A stretch of 64,000 nucleotides of DNA from Agromyces albus (GTDB lineage: Bacteria; Actinomycetota; Actinomycetes; Actinomycetales; Microbacteriaceae), in the NCBI RefSeq assembly GCF_004134825.1, contig NZ_SDPN01000014.1, forward strand, positions 1-64,000, in the 5' to 3' direction. The notes beneath the pieces were generated by a model. The model did not search any database and was not told where the DNA came from. It saw only the letters and a program-made list of their open reading frames with translations. The position numbers and the translations under genes were made by a program. Of the stretch, positions 26,185 to 35,527 are shown in pieces (positions within the stretch are counted from its first letter, which is position 1; every line of letters begins with the position of its first letter).

Positions 26185-29100
26185 TCAGCGGAAGTCGCGT
26201 GAGCGGCTCGGCGCCGACACGACGAGTCGCTCGAATCGATCGGCGACGAGGTTCGTGACGCCCTCGGGCGATCGCTCGAGCATGCCGCGCACGATCATCG
26301 CGGGCGCTTCGCGTGCCACTCGCCGGTACCGGTTCCACACGCCCACCCCCGCGATGACGTTGAGGGTGCCCGACTCGTCTTCGATGTTGAGGAAGGTGAT
26401 GCCGCTCGCCGTCGCCGGCCGCTGCCGGTGGGTCACGACCCCGCCCACCTCGATGCGCCGGCCGGACTCCGCGTGCTGCAAGCGGTCGATGCGGATCGCG
26501 CCGCGTTCGTCGAGTCGCTCGCGCACGTGCCGGATGGGATGGTCGTCGGGGGAGATGCCCGTGGCCCAGAGGTCGTAGACGACCTGCTCGGCGGGGGTGA
26601 GCATCGGCAGCAACGGAGGCTGCACCACGACGACGGAGCCCTGCAGGTATTCGGCGCGGTCTTCTGCAGCCTCGCCGGCGAGCCAGAGGGCTTCGCGGCG
26701 CTCGAGGCCGAAGCCGGAGAATGCTCCGGCCGCGGCGAGCGCCTCGAGCTGTTCGGCGCTGAGCGCCGCGCGGCGCGAGACATCGGCCATGTCGCGGTAC
26801 GGCCCGCGGGCGTCACGCTCGGCGACGATGCGCTCTGCGACGGCGGTGCCGATCGACGAGACGTCGGCGAGGCCGAGCCGCACCGCGAAGGCCGCATCGC
26901 GGCGATGCTCGGCGGAGCGATCGGGTGCGTGCCTATCGAACTTCCCGACGGGCGGTTGTGCGGGGTCGATGCACGAGTCGAGGCCGCTCGGCGCGCGCGA
27001 TCCGCGCTGCCGGTCGTCGGCACCGGATGCCGCGGACGCCCCCACTGCTTCGAGTCCCGCGTGCACGCCGGAGTGCAGGATGTCGGGCCGGAGCATCTCG
27101 ACGCCGTGCCGCCTCGCGTCGGCGGTGAGCGTCTGCGGCGAGTAGAACCCCATCGGCTGGGCGCGCAGCAGCGCGGCGAGGAATGCAGCTGGATAGTGCA
27201 GCTTCAGCCACGAGCTCGCGTAGACGAGCAGGCCGAAGCTGATCGCGTGGCTCTCGGCGAAGCCGAAGTTCGCGAAGGCCTCGATCTTCGCGTAGATCGA
27301 GTCGGCGACGTCTGGTTCGATGCCGTTGCGCTCCATGCCCGCGTAGAGCTTCGACTTCAGGCGTTCGATCTTCTCGACGCCGCGCTTCGAGCCCATCGCC
27401 CGCCGCAAGAGGTCGGCGTCGGCAGCGCTGCAGTCGCCGACGGCGACCGCCATCTGCATGAGCTGCTCCTGGAAGAGCGGCACCCCGAGGGTGCGTTCGA
27501 GCACCGGCTCGAGCTTCGGGTGCAGGTAGCTCACTTCTTCCTCACCGGTGCGGCGGCGGATGTAGGGGTGCACCGCACCGCCCTGCACGGGCCCAGGACG
27601 GATGAGCGCGATCTCGACGACGAGATCGTAGAAGCAACGTGGCTTCAGGCGGGGGAGCGTGCCGATCTGCGCGCGGCTCTCGACTTGGAAGACGCCGATC
27701 GAGTCGGCTCGGCACAGCATGTCGTAGACCGCCGACTCCTCTTTGGGGATGGTGGCGAGCTCCCACGTCTCGCCGGTGGTCTGCTGCACGAGGTCGAAGG
27801 TGTACTGCAGCGCCGCGAGCATGCCGAGGCCGAGCAGGTCGAACTTCACGAGGCCCATCCACGCGCAGTCGTCTTTGTCCCACTGGAGCACCGTGCGGCG
27901 CTCCTTTCGGGCGTGCTCGATGGGGCACACCTCGCCGACGGGGCGGTCGGTGAGCACCATGCCGCCGGAGTGGATTCCGAGGTGGCGTGGGAAGGTGAGC
28001 ACCTGCTCGGCGAGCTCGACGACGGAAGCGGGGATGTCGTGGTCGTCGGTCGAGACCATCGCACCCCAGCGCTCGACCTGACGCGACCACGCGTCCTGCT
28101 GGCCGGCCGAGTAGCCGAGCGCCTTCGCCATGTCGCGCACGGCGGCCTTCGGCCGGTAGCTGATGACGTTCGCGACCTGCGCGGCGTTCTGCCTGCCGTA
28201 CTTGTCGTAGACGTACTGGATGACCTCTTCACGCCGGTCGGAGTCGAAGTCGACGTCGATGTCGGGCTCCTCGTCGCGGAGCGCGGAGAGGAACCGCTCG
28301 AAGGGCAGCCCGTAGCCGATCGAGTCGACCGCGGTGATGTCGAGCACGTAGCAGACGGCGGAGTTCGCCGCCGAGCCGCGGCCCTGGCAGAGGATGCCGC
28401 GGCTGCGGGCCTCGCGCACGATGTCGTACACGATGAGGAAGTAGCCGGGGAAGTCCTTCTGCTCGATGACGTCGAGCTCGCGGCCGATGCGCTCCCGCAC
28501 GTGCTCGGGCATGCCGGGGTAGCGTCGTTCGGCACCCGCCCAGGCGAGCTCGCGCAACCAGCTCATCGGCGTGTGGCCGGCCGGCACCTTCTGCTGCGGC
28601 AGCCGCGGCTTCGCGCTTCGCAGCCGGAAGCCGAGCTCTTCGGCGAGTCGCACCGAGTGCTCGACCGCGCCGGGATACCTCTCGAAGCGCTGCGCCATCT
28701 CGGCCCCGCTCCGCAGATGCAGCCCATCGGATGCCGGGAGCCAGCCGTCGAGCTCGTCGAGGCTGCGCCGCGCCCGCACGGCGGCCAGCGCGCTCGCGAG
28801 CCGGTGCTCGGACGGGCTCGCGTAGTGCACGGCGTTCGTCGCGAGGAGCGGCAGCCCCGCGCGTTCGGCGAGCCCTGCAAGGGCGTCGTTCGCCTCCTGG
28901 TCGAGCGGATGCCCGTGGTCGAAGAGCTCGACGACGACGTTCTCGCGACCGAAGAGGGCGACGAGACGGTCGAGCTCGCGCCACGCGGCATCCGGCCCCT
29001 CGGCAGCGAGTGCACGCCTGACGGCTCCCTTGCGACAGCCCGTCAGCACCGCCCACTCGCCGCCCGCGCGCTCACCGAGCTCGTCGAGCGAATAGACGGG

Positions 29101-29622
29101 ACGGCCTTTCTCGCCGCCCGCGAGCTGGCCGGCGGTGATCGCGGACGCGAGGCGGTGGTAGCCCTCTTCACGGCGGGCGAGCACGAGCAGGTGCTCGCCC
29201 TCTGGGTCGGCCGAACCGTTCTGCGGCGCGCTCAGGCCGAGCGAGAGTTCGGCGCCGAACACGGTCGCCAGTTCGGGGAAGCTCTCGGCGGCCTCGGCGA
29301 AGTGCACGATGCCGTAGAAGCCGTCGTGGTCGGTCATGGCGAGCCCCGTGAGACCGAGTCGCTGCGCCTCTTCGACGAGTTGCTCGGGCGTCGAGGCGCC
29401 GTCGAGGAAGCTGAACGTCGAGTGCACGTGCAGCTCGGCGTAGGGCACGACCGGGCCGGTCGGCGTCTCGAGCCCTTCAGAGGGGCGGTACGGATGCCGC
29501 TTCCGGCTCCACGCCGGACTGTCGCCGCCGTCGGCGATGAGCGGGGGCCCGCCCGGCCGTCGCGCGTCGGAGAGCTTTCGCTCGAGCTCCGACCACGGGA
29601 TGGCGGGATTGTTCCAGCCCAT
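26185..29622 (-). CDS. dnaE2: Error-prone DNA polymerase DnaE2
   Basis: This 1,145-aa protein is a C-family polymerase of the DnaE2 type. It has an N-terminal PHP domain (ELHVHSTFSFLDGAS), a GRGSAANS loop, the catalytic PDIDVDFDSDRREE acidic motif, a GIHSGGMVLTD stretch, a helix-hairpin-helix region (GPYRDMADVSRRA) and a C-terminal OB fold (IEVGGVVTHRQRPATASGITFLNIEDESG). The N-terminal MGWNNPAIPWSELERKLS is characteristic of DnaE2. It copies damaged templates with ImuB and ImuA' during the SOS response. ATG 29622 is 2 nt from the imuB stop, so it is the last gene of the operon. Confidence 0.96.
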   Translation of the reverse strand: MGWNNPAIPWSELERKLSDARRPGGPPLIADGGDSPAWSRKRHPYRPSEGLETPTGPVVPYAELHVHSTFSFLDGASTPEQLVEEAQRLGLTGLAMTDHDGFYGIVHFAEAAESFPELATVFGAELSLGLSAPQNGSADPEGEHLLVLARREEGYHRLASAITAGQLAGGEKGRPVYSLDELGERAGGEWAVLTGCRKGAVRRALAAEGPDAAWRELDRLVALFGRENVVVELFDHGHPLDQEANDALAGLAERAGLPLLATNAVHYASPSEHRLASALAAVRARRSLDELDGWLPASDGLHLRSGAEMAQRFERYPGAVEHSVRLAEELGFRLRSAKPRLPQQKVPAGHTPMSWLRELAWAGAERRYPGMPEHVRERIGRELDVIEQKDFPGYFLIVYDIVREARSRGILCQGRGSAANSAVCYVLDITAVDSIGYGLPFERFLSALRDEEPDIDVDFDSDRREEVIQYVYDKYGRQNAAQVANVISYRPKAAVRDMAKALGYSAGQQDAWSRQVERWGAMVSTDDHDIPASVVELAEQVLTFPRHLGIHSGGMVLTDRPVGEVCPIEHARKERRTVLQWDKDDCAWMGLVKFDLLGLGMLAALQYTFDLVQQTTGETWELATIPKEESAVYDMLCRADSIGVFQVESRAQIGTLPRLKPRCFYDLVVEIALIRPGPVQGGAVHPYIRRRTGEEEVSYLHPKLEPVLERTLGVPLFQEQLMQMAVAVGDCSAADADLLRRAMGSKRGVEKIERLKSKLYAGMERNGIEPDVADSIYAKIEAFANFGFAESHAISFGLLVYASSWLKLHYPAAFLAALLRAQPMGFYSPQTLTADARRHGVEMLRPDILHSGVHAGLEAVGASAASGADDRQRGSRAPSGLDSCIDPAQPPVGKFDRHAPDRSAEHRRDAAFAVRLGLADVSSIGTAVAERIVAERDARGPYRDMADVSRRAALSAEQLEALAAAGAFSGFGLERREALWLAGEAAEDRAEYLQGSVVVVQPPLLPMLTPAEQVVYDLWATGISPDDHPIRHVRERLDERGAIRIDRLQHAESGRRIEVGGVVTHRQRPATASGITFLNIEDESGTLNVIAGVGVWNRYRRVAREAPAMIVRGMLERSPEGVTNLVADRFERLVVSAPSRSRDFR

Positions 29623-29624
29623 GG

Positions 29625-31166
29625 CTAGTCGTACCTCGCTTCGGCCCACCAGCCCTCGTCGTCGCGCACGAGGAGCCAGGCGCAGCCGTCGTCGTCGACG
29701 ATCTGAAAGCGGTGCATGCGCTTCGCACGCTCGGGGTCCCACCAGCGCTCCACGACCGGCCATGGACCTGCCCAGGCCCGCACGGGGGCCGGCTTGCCGC
29801 CGTGGACGGCGAAGACCTCAGGGGTCGTGGTGATCGCGCCTCGCCCGTCGATCGTGACGGTGACGCCGCCGGCACCCTGGAGCGCGATCGGCAGTCGTTC
29901 GCGGAAGACGCTCGCGGGGGCGAGTGCGGGCAGACTCCCCGGCCAGGGCGCGTCGTTCGGGCGCTCGGGGGCACGATCTCCCCACGGCACGAGCACCTGC
30001 CGGTCGGTGAGCATGCGCCCGCCGCCGATCGTCGCGGTCACGACGCCCTCGTGCCCGAGCATGCTCTGCACGCGCGTGAGTCCGTGATGCACGCGTTCGT
30101 CGGGCCCGCCGCCCCAGAGCCCCTCTTCGTGGTTGCCGGTGGAGTCGATGCGCTCGGGCACGACCCGCAACCGCACGATGGGGGAGGCGAGCCCGCTGGC
30201 GGTGCCGGCGCCCTGCAACTGCCAGCGCACCCGGTCGACGACGTCGGCGGGTGTGAACCACTGCGGGTGCAGCCAGCTGCGGCTGGAATGCCCACCGCCC
30301 TCGTCGTCGAGCTCGACGCGGATGCCGGTGCACACGAGCCGCACCGCCCGCATGCGCTCGATGAACTCCTCGGCGAGCACGCGGAAGGCGAAGGCGAGCT
30401 GGTCGACGCGGTCGAGCGGCGGCTCGAACTCCTGCTGTACGGAGAACTCGGGCGGCGGCGTGCGGGCGATCACCCTGGCCTGCTCGCGACCGGCGGCGCG
30501 GTCGTGGGCGAAGGCCCCCGCCGCGCCGAAGCGCCGCCGCACGTCTTCTCGCGGCAGCTCGGCGAACTCGCCGAGCGTGCGCACCCCGAGCCGGTTGAGC
30601 AGGGTCGTCGTGCGGGTGTCGGTGACGAGGCCGACGGGCAGCGGGGCGATGAATGCAGCGGATGCCCCGGGCGCGACGATGCCGACGGGAGACGCCGTGG
30701 CGGCCCGTGCCGCCTGCTCGGCCGCGAACGGCCCGTCGGCGATGCCGACCCGTGCTCCGGGCACCCCGAGCTCGGCGACGGTGGCGAGGAGGGCCGCCGC
30801 CGCGGCATCCTCGCCGCCGTAGTAGCGGGTGGGACCCCTCGCCCGCATCGCGAGCGAGCCGGGGCGGATGAGCTGCACGCCGGGCACGGTCTCTTCGACC
30901 CGCCGCACGACGGGCTCGAAGATGCGCGCGTCGAGCGCGGCGTCGTAATCGAGCACCACGACCGTGGGGGAGCGGTACTGCGCCTCGCGGAGCTTCAGCC
31001 CGCGAGTGACCCCGTCGCGGCGGGCGGCTGCCGAGCAGGCGAAGACGAGCTGCGACTCGATGAGGGCGATCGGCTGCCCGGGATCGAGCTCACGCTCATG
31101 GCACGCCGCGAGGATCGGCCAATCGGGGCACCAGAGCACGATCGTGCGGGAGAGCTCGGAGGTCAT
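29625..31166 (-). CDS. imuB: ImuB, inactive Y-family polymerase-like mutasome adaptor
   Basis: This 513-aa protein is related to Y-family polymerases, but the catalytic acids are missing. The usual HVDMDAF block reads LWCPDWP and the SIDE block reads RPGSLAMR, so it should not polymerise. The helix-hairpin-helix (LLNRLGVRTLGEFAELPREDVRRRFG) and the little-finger region remain, and the C-terminal tail after about residue 350 fits ImuB. In mycobacteria ImuB connects DnaE2 to the beta clamp and ImuA'. The ATG at 31166 overlaps the imuA' stop in ATGA. Confidence 0.92.
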   Translation of the reverse strand: MTSELSRTIVLWCPDWPILAACHERELDPGQPIALIESQLVFACSAAARRDGVTRGLKLREAQYRSPTVVVLDYDAALDARIFEPVVRRVEETVPGVQLIRPGSLAMRARGPTRYYGGEDAAAAALLATVAELGVPGARVGIADGPFAAEQAARAATASPVGIVAPGASAAFIAPLPVGLVTDTRTTTLLNRLGVRTLGEFAELPREDVRRRFGAAGAFAHDRAAGREQARVIARTPPPEFSVQQEFEPPLDRVDQLAFAFRVLAEEFIERMRAVRLVCTGIRVELDDEGGGHSSRSWLHPQWFTPADVVDRVRWQLQGAGTASGLASPIVRLRVVPERIDSTGNHEEGLWGGGPDERVHHGLTRVQSMLGHEGVVTATIGGGRMLTDRQVLVPWGDRAPERPNDAPWPGSLPALAPASVFRERLPIALQGAGGVTVTIDGRGAITTTPEVFAVHGGKPAPVRAWAGPWPVVERWWDPERAKRMHRFQIVDDDGCAWLLVRDDEGWWAEARYD

Positions 31167-31942
31167 CCGGTGGCCCGCCGTTCGATGTCGCCGAGGGGAA
31201 CCGGCTCGGCCCACTCGGGTTCGACCCGGGTCGGCCGGGTGCGCGCCCGCTCGGGGAGCGGCAGCGCCTCGCCGGCAATCGCGAACCCGAGGGAGCGATC
31301 GGGCAGGCGGAGCCGCGATCGGGCACGCCGGCCGAATCCGCCTCGACCTGCGGCGCTCACGACGACCTCGCGTTCACGCAAATGGCCGTGCCCGCGCTCG
31401 AGCCCCTGCCACTGGCTCTCTTCGAGGCCGAGTCTCGCGTCGCTACCCGGCCACTCGCCCGCGACGAGCAGGGTCGAGCCGCGCTGGCGGAGCCTCGCCG
31501 AGAGCCGGGACGCCTCGGCGGGCGACACCCGGCCGACGGGCCGCACGGCGACCATGGGGATGACGTCGGCGAGGGCGGCGACGACGGTGAGCCATTGCCC
31601 GCCCGGGTCGGGCACGAGCACCAGGCGATCGAGCGCGATGCCGAAGCGGGCAGCGGCCTCGACGCCGAAGTCGGGCAGCCCCACGACCGCGACCCAGCGC
31701 CCGCTCGCCGAGGGGGTCGCGAGCAGCGCCATGAGCAGCGTCGTGGACCCCTCGACCTGCACGACCGTGCCTTCGCGAAGGGTGCCGCCCGGCAATACCG
31801 ATTCGAATGCCGGATGCGTCGGCACGGCCTTCGAATCGAGCCGCGTCGCCTGCATGCCGCTGATTCGGGCTTGCAGCTCTTCAACACGCTCGAGCCGCGC
31901 AGGTGCGGGCGAGTCCGTGGTGAGGGGAGCGGTCATGGTCAT
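31163..31942 (-). CDS. imuA: ImuA', RecA-like mutasome accessory protein
   Basis: This 259-aa protein is first in the imuA'-imuB-dnaE2 operon. It has a weak RecA-like core (TVVQVEGSTTLLMALLATPSASGRWVAVVGLPDFGVEAAARFGIALDRLVLVPDPG) with no proper Walker A, as in actinobacterial ImuA'. It begins with a helical stretch (ARLERVEELQARISGMQ). By analogy with mycobacteria it works with ImuB and DnaE2 in damage-induced mutagenesis. ATG 31942 lies 8 nt from the SOS box; ATG 31936 is an alternative two codons later. Confidence 0.88.
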   Translation of the reverse strand: MTMTAPLTTDSPAPARLERVEELQARISGMQATRLDSKAVPTHPAFESVLPGGTLREGTVVQVEGSTTLLMALLATPSASGRWVAVVGLPDFGVEAAARFGIALDRLVLVPDPGGQWLTVVAALADVIPMVAVRPVGRVSPAEASRLSARLRQRGSTLLVAGEWPGSDARLGLEESQWQGLERGHGHLREREVVVSAAGRGGFGRRARSRLRLPDRSLGFAIAGEALPLPERARTRPTRVEPEWAEPVPLGDIERRATG

Positions 31943-31950
31943 ACCCCAGT

Positions 31951-31968
31951 TTCGAACATATGTTCGAA
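31951..31968. promoter_or_regulatory. LexA SOS box of the imuA'-imuB-dnaE2 operon
   Basis: TTCGAACATATGTTCGAA is an 18-bp perfect palindrome placed 8 bp upstream of the imuA' start. It fits the actinobacterial LexA consensus TCGAAC-N4-GTTCGA exactly. It should keep the mutasome operon silent until DNA damage triggers LexA cleavage. Confidence 0.95.
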
Positions 31969-32014
31969 GAGGGCAAGTCGGGAATGCCGACTGTCCACGT
32001 CGTGCGCATTAACG

Positions 32015-32051
32015 CGAGAAGGGCCGGATCTCGATGATCCGGCCCTTCTCG
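32015..32051. terminator. Terminator after tRNA-Leu
   Basis: A 16-bp perfect stem (32015-32030 with 32036-32051, starting CGAGAAGGG) with a 5-nt loop TCGAT lies 8 nt past the tRNA 3' end on the minus strand. It also separates the tRNA from the SOS promoter region. Confidence 0.85.
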
Positions 32052-32059
32052 ACACATCG

Positions 32060-32143
32060 TGCGCGAGGGGGGACTTGAACCCCCACGCCCGTTAGGGCAC
32101 TAGCACCTCAAGCTAGCGCGTCTGCCATTTCCGCCACCCGCGC
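32060..32143 (-). tRNA. tRNA-Leu (anticodon GAG)
   Basis: Read on the minus strand from 32143, this gives a 7-bp acceptor stem (GCGCGGG with CTCGCGC, one G-U pair), a D arm (TGGCGGAAATGGCAGA), an anticodon stem CTAGC/GCTAG with loop TTGAGGT and anticodon GAG, a class II variable arm (GTGCCCTAACGGGCG region) and a T arm with GGTTCAAGTCC. The discriminator base is A at 32060. CCA is not encoded. A minus-strand TAATGT (32184-32189) is a possible -10 about 40 nt upstream. Confidence 0.95.
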
Positions 32144-32266
32144 ATGTGTCTGACCACCCGATCGCTCGGAGGCCCGAGAGAAGACATTAGCACGGATTAC
32201 TGGGTGCCTCGAACGCCGGCAGGGCCCCGGTGGTCACCGCCAGCGGTGGCCGATACCGTGAAGTCC

Positions 32267-33592
32267 ATGGCCGAGTCATCCGCAGTCCAGCTCCCGACCT
32301 CCGCGCTCGATGAGACGGCCGAGATCGCGCGCGACCTGATCCGCATCGACACGAGCAACTACGGCGAAGGACGGTCGAACGGCGAGCGGGAGGCCGCCGA
32401 ATACGTCGAGGCGAGGCTCACCGAGCTCGGCCTCGCCCCGAAGCTCTACGAGCCCGAATCCCGCCGCACGAGCGTCGTGGCCAGGGTGCCGGGGCGCAAC
32501 CCCGCCAAGCCCGCGCTCGTGCTGCACGGGCACCTCGACGTCGTGCCCGCCGACCCCCGCAACTGGAGCGTCGACCCGTTCGGCGGGGAGATCCGCGACG
32601 GCATGCTCTGGGGACGCGGCGCCGTCGACATGAAGGACATGGACGCCATGATGCTCACGGCGCTCGGCGACATCATCGGCTCCGGGTCGCAACCCGAGCG
32701 CGAGCTCATCGTCGCCTTCTTCGCCGACGAAGAGGCCGGCGGCGGCCTCGGTGCGAGCTGGCTCGTCGACGAGCATCCCGAGCTCTTCGCGGGCGCCACC
32801 GAGGCGATCAGCGAGGTCGGCGGCTACTCGATCGCCGTCGGCGGACAGCGCGCCTACCTCCTGCAGACGGGGGAGAAGTCGCTCATCTGGGTTCGCCTCG
32901 TCGCGCGCGGGGTCGCGGCGCACGGCTCGCGCCTCGTTCGCGACAATGCGATCACGAAGCTCGCCGAGGGCGTGGCCCGGCTCGGCCGCACCGAGTGGCC
33001 GATCCGCCTCACCGACACGACGCGGGAGCTCCTCGGCGAGATCGCCGGTGTCCTCGGCGTCGACCCGGAGCAGGTCTCGCCCGATGAGCTCGCCCTCGCG
33101 ACCGGCTCCGCCTCGGGATTCATCACCGCGACGCTCCGCACGACGTCGAACCCCACCCTGCTCGGGGGCGGCTACAAGCACAACGTCATCCCCGACCGGG
33201 CCGAGGCGCTCGTCGACATCCGCACGCTTCCGGGCGAGGAGGACGCCGTGCTCGCTGAGATCCGAGAGCTCCTCGGTCCCGAGATCGACCTCGAGATCGT
33301 GCACCGCGACGTGGGACTCGAGAGCCCGACATCCGGTCCGCTCGTCGATGCCGTGAGGCGCTCGATCGCCGTGCACGACCCGGGCACGCCGGTCTTCCCC
33401 TACCTGCTCTCGGGCGGCACCGACAACAAGTCGCTCAGCCGGCTCGGCATCGCCGGCTACGGCTTCGCGCCGCTCAGGCTGCCAGAAGGCTTGGACTTCC
33501 CCGCGATGTTCCACGGGGTGGACGAACGCGTGCCGCTCGACGCATTAGTCTTCGGTAGGCATGTTCTGCGGGACCTGCTCCTCGACTACTGA
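32267..33592 (+). CDS. M20 family metallopeptidase / deacylase
   Basis: This 441-aa protein has the M20 zinc motifs: LVLHGHLDVVP (His and Asp ligand), GRGAVDMKDMD (bridging Asp), FFADEEAGGGLGASW (general base Glu followed by Glu ligand) and a C-terminal MFHGVDERVP (His ligand). A dimerisation domain lies in the middle (VRLVARGVAAHGSR ... HNVIPDRAEALVDIRTLPG). Members include dipeptidases and ArgE/DapE deacylases; the exact substrate is unknown. ATG 32267 follows TACCGT (32254-32259) by 7 nt; the frame upstream of it runs into non-coding sequence near the tRNA. Confidence 0.87.
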   Translation: MAESSAVQLPTSALDETAEIARDLIRIDTSNYGEGRSNGEREAAEYVEARLTELGLAPKLYEPESRRTSVVARVPGRNPAKPALVLHGHLDVVPADPRNWSVDPFGGEIRDGMLWGRGAVDMKDMDAMMLTALGDIIGSGSQPERELIVAFFADEEAGGGLGASWLVDEHPELFAGATEAISEVGGYSIAVGGQRAYLLQTGEKSLIWVRLVARGVAAHGSRLVRDNAITKLAEGVARLGRTEWPIRLTDTTRELLGEIAGVLGVDPEQVSPDELALATGSASGFITATLRTTSNPTLLGGGYKHNVIPDRAEALVDIRTLPGEEDAVLAEIRELLGPEIDLEIVHRDVGLESPTSGPLVDAVRRSIAVHDPGTPVFPYLLSGGTDNKSLSRLGIAGYGFAPLRLPEGLDFPAMFHGVDERVPLDALVFGRHVLRDLLLDY

Positions 33593-33640
33593 CGGTCTCG
33601 ATCCTCCGGCGTTCCGCGGAGGCGGAAGGCGGAAGCCCAC

Positions 33641-34459
33641 GTGTTCGAAGCGCTCATCCTCGGCCTGGTGCAAGGGCTGACCGAGTTCCTGCCGATCTCC
33701 TCGAGCGCCCACCTGCGGATCCTCGGCGAGTTCCTACCCGGAGCGCAAGACCCGGGGGCGGCGTTCACCGCGATCACCCAGCTCGGCACCGAGACCGCCG
33801 TCGTGGTGTTCTTCTGGCGCGACATCGTGCGCATCGTCTCGCACTGGTGGGGCTCGCTCTTCGGCAGGGTGCCGCGCAGCGACCCCGACGCGCGCATGGG
33901 CTGGCTCATCATCATCGGGTCGCTCCCGATCGTCGTGCTCGGCATCCTCTTCCAAGACGAGATCGAGACGAGCCTGCGCTCGCTCTGGATCGTCGCGACG
34001 ATGCTCATCGTGTTCGGCATCGTGCTCGGCCTCGCCGACTGGGCCGGGGCCAAACGGCGCACGCTCGACCAGCTCACCGTTCCGCACGGCGTGGTCTTCG
34101 GGTTCGCACAGGCGCTCGCGCTCGTGCCGGGCGTGTCCCGCTCCGGCGGCACGATCACCGCCGGCCTGCTGCTCGGCTACGAGCGGCCGGCTGCCGCGCG
34201 CTACGCCTTCCTCCTCGCGATTCCGGCGGTCTTCGGCAGCGGCCTGTTCCAGCTCTTCAAGAGCTGGGGGCAGCCGACCGTGTACGGCCCGATCGAGACG
34301 GCCGCGGCGACGATCCTCGCGTTCTTCGTCGCCATCGTCGTGATCGCGTTCTTCATGAACTACATCTCGAAGCGCAGCTTCCTGCCGTTCGTGATCTACC
34401 GCATCGTGCTCGGCGGGCTCATCTTCGTGCTGCTCGGCACGGGAGCGATCCAAGCCTGA
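33641..34459 (+). CDS. uppP: Undecaprenyl-diphosphate phosphatase UppP (BacA)
   Basis: This 272-aa membrane protein has the two UppP signature regions: [19 protein letters not shown] near residues 8-26 and [23 protein letters not shown] in the second half, with about eight hydrophobic helices. It recycles the lipid carrier for peptidoglycan synthesis by removing a phosphate from undecaprenyl diphosphate. GTG 33641 follows GGAAG. The short hairpin CCTCCG...CGGAGG near 33604-33622 lies in the 48-bp gap after the M20 gene and may be a weak terminator. Confidence 0.95.
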   Translation: MFEALILGLVQGLTEFLPISSSAHLRILGEFLPGAQDPGAAFTAITQLGTETAVVVFFWRDIVRIVSHWWGSLFGRVPRSDPDARMGWLIIIGSLPIVVLGILFQDEIETSLRSLWIVATMLIVFGIVLGLADWAGAKRRTLDQLTVPHGVVFGFAQALALVPGVSRSGGTITAGLLLGYERPAAARYAFLLAIPAVFGSGLFQLFKSWGQPTVYGPIETAAATILAFFVAIVVIAFFMNYISKRSFLPFVIYRIVLGGLIFVLLGTGAIQA

Positions 34460-34522
34460 CGGACGACGGATGTCGCATCGCCGCGGCATCCGCTCGCGTC
34501 GGACTTCAGCGGCAGCGCCGCA

Positions 34523-35452
34523 TCACTCGCGCGGCCGCCACGGCTCGTCGCGCGGTCCCTCGCCCCGACCGTCGGCGCGCCCCTCGGGGCCCTCGCCGCG
34601 TCGCCGCAGGTACCGCTCGAACTCCTGGGCGATCGCCTCGCCGCTCGCCTCGGGGGCGTCGACGGCGTCGCGCGCCTGCTCGAGTTGCGTGATGTAGCCG
34701 GCCATCTCCTCATCGTCGGCGGCAAGGGCGTCGACGCCCGCCTCCCACGCCTTCGCGTCGGTTTCGAGGCTGCCGCGGGGGATGCTGAGCCCCGTGAGCT
34801 CCTCGAGCTTGCCGAGGAGGGCGAGCACGGCCTTCGGCGACGGCGCGTTGTGCACGTAGTGCGGAACCGAGGCCCACAGCGAGACGGTGGGGATGCCCAC
34901 TCGCTCGGCCTGGTCGGCGAGCACGCTGAGGATGCCGACGGGCCCTTCGTAGTTCGAGCGCTCCACGCCGAGGGCGGCCCGCACGTCGGGGTTCTCGCTC
35001 GAGGCGAACACCGAGAGCGGCCTCGTGTGCGGCGCATCGGCGAGCATCGCGCCCAGCAGCACGATGCCCTCGACGTCGGCGGTGAGCGCCGCGTCGATGA
35101 GCTCGGCCGCGAAGCCCTTCCAGCTGCGCGCCGGCTCCGCGCCGATGAGCACGTGCAGCGTCCCGGCGCCGGGTCCGGTGACGCGGTCGTCGTCGAGCGC
35201 GTCACCGCTCGGGCCGAGGATCGCGGCACCAGGCCACTCGATGCGCCGGACGCCGTCGTCTCCGACGACGACGGTGGGTCGCGTGAACTGGTAGTCGAAG
35301 TACAGTTCGGGGTCGACGGCGGCGATCTCGACCAGGCCGAGTCGCTCGACGAGCAGCCTCGCAGCTCCGGTCGCCGCCTCGCCGGCGTCGTTCCATCCCT
35401 CGAATGCCACGACGAGCAGCCTTCCGCCCTCGAATCCGGCCGGCTGAATCAC
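34523..35452 (-). CDS. PAC2 family protein
   Basis: This 309-aa protein matches the PAC2 (proteasome assembly chaperone-like) family of actinobacteria: LLVVAFEGWNDAGEAATGAARLLVERL, YFDYQFTRPTVVV, TLHVLIGAEPARSWKGFAAEL, LLGAMLADAPHTRP, SLWASVPHYVHNAPSPKAVLALLGKLE. The C-terminal end is charged (RRRGEGPEGRADGRGEGPRDEP). Function in bacteria is unknown; the eukaryotic name refers to proteasome assembly. GTG 35452 is the best start (AGGA directly before it). It is divergent from the HAD gene. Confidence 0.85.
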   Translation of the reverse strand: MIQPAGFEGGRLLVVAFEGWNDAGEAATGAARLLVERLGLVEIAAVDPELYFDYQFTRPTVVVGDDGVRRIEWPGAAILGPSGDALDDDRVTGPGAGTLHVLIGAEPARSWKGFAAELIDAALTADVEGIVLLGAMLADAPHTRPLSVFASSENPDVRAALGVERSNYEGPVGILSVLADQAERVGIPTVSLWASVPHYVHNAPSPKAVLALLGKLEELTGLSIPRGSLETDAKAWEAGVDALAADDEEMAGYITQLEQARDAVDAPEASGEAIAQEFERYLRRRGEGPEGRADGRGEGPRDEPWRPRE

Positions 35453-35527
35453 TCCTGGTGCCCCGCTTCCCGCCCCGGATCTCCGGGTTCCTCTCCACAA
35501 TAGGCCGTGCCCGTAGACTTGCGGGTT

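Noticed and set aside
26428-29628. Open frame of over 1,000 codons opposite dnaE2
   Set aside because: It is the mirror of dnaE2 codon bias, low in complexity, with no domain; DnaE2 motifs on the other strand are complete.
32144-32266. Extension of the M20 peptidase to an ATG next to the tRNA
   Set aside because: The added 41 residues show no family sequence; ATG 32267 has a -10-like hexamer at the right spacing.
34523-35452. PAC2 protein as evidence for a proteasome
   Set aside because: Bacterial PAC2-domain proteins are common without a proteasome; no proteasome gene is in the window.
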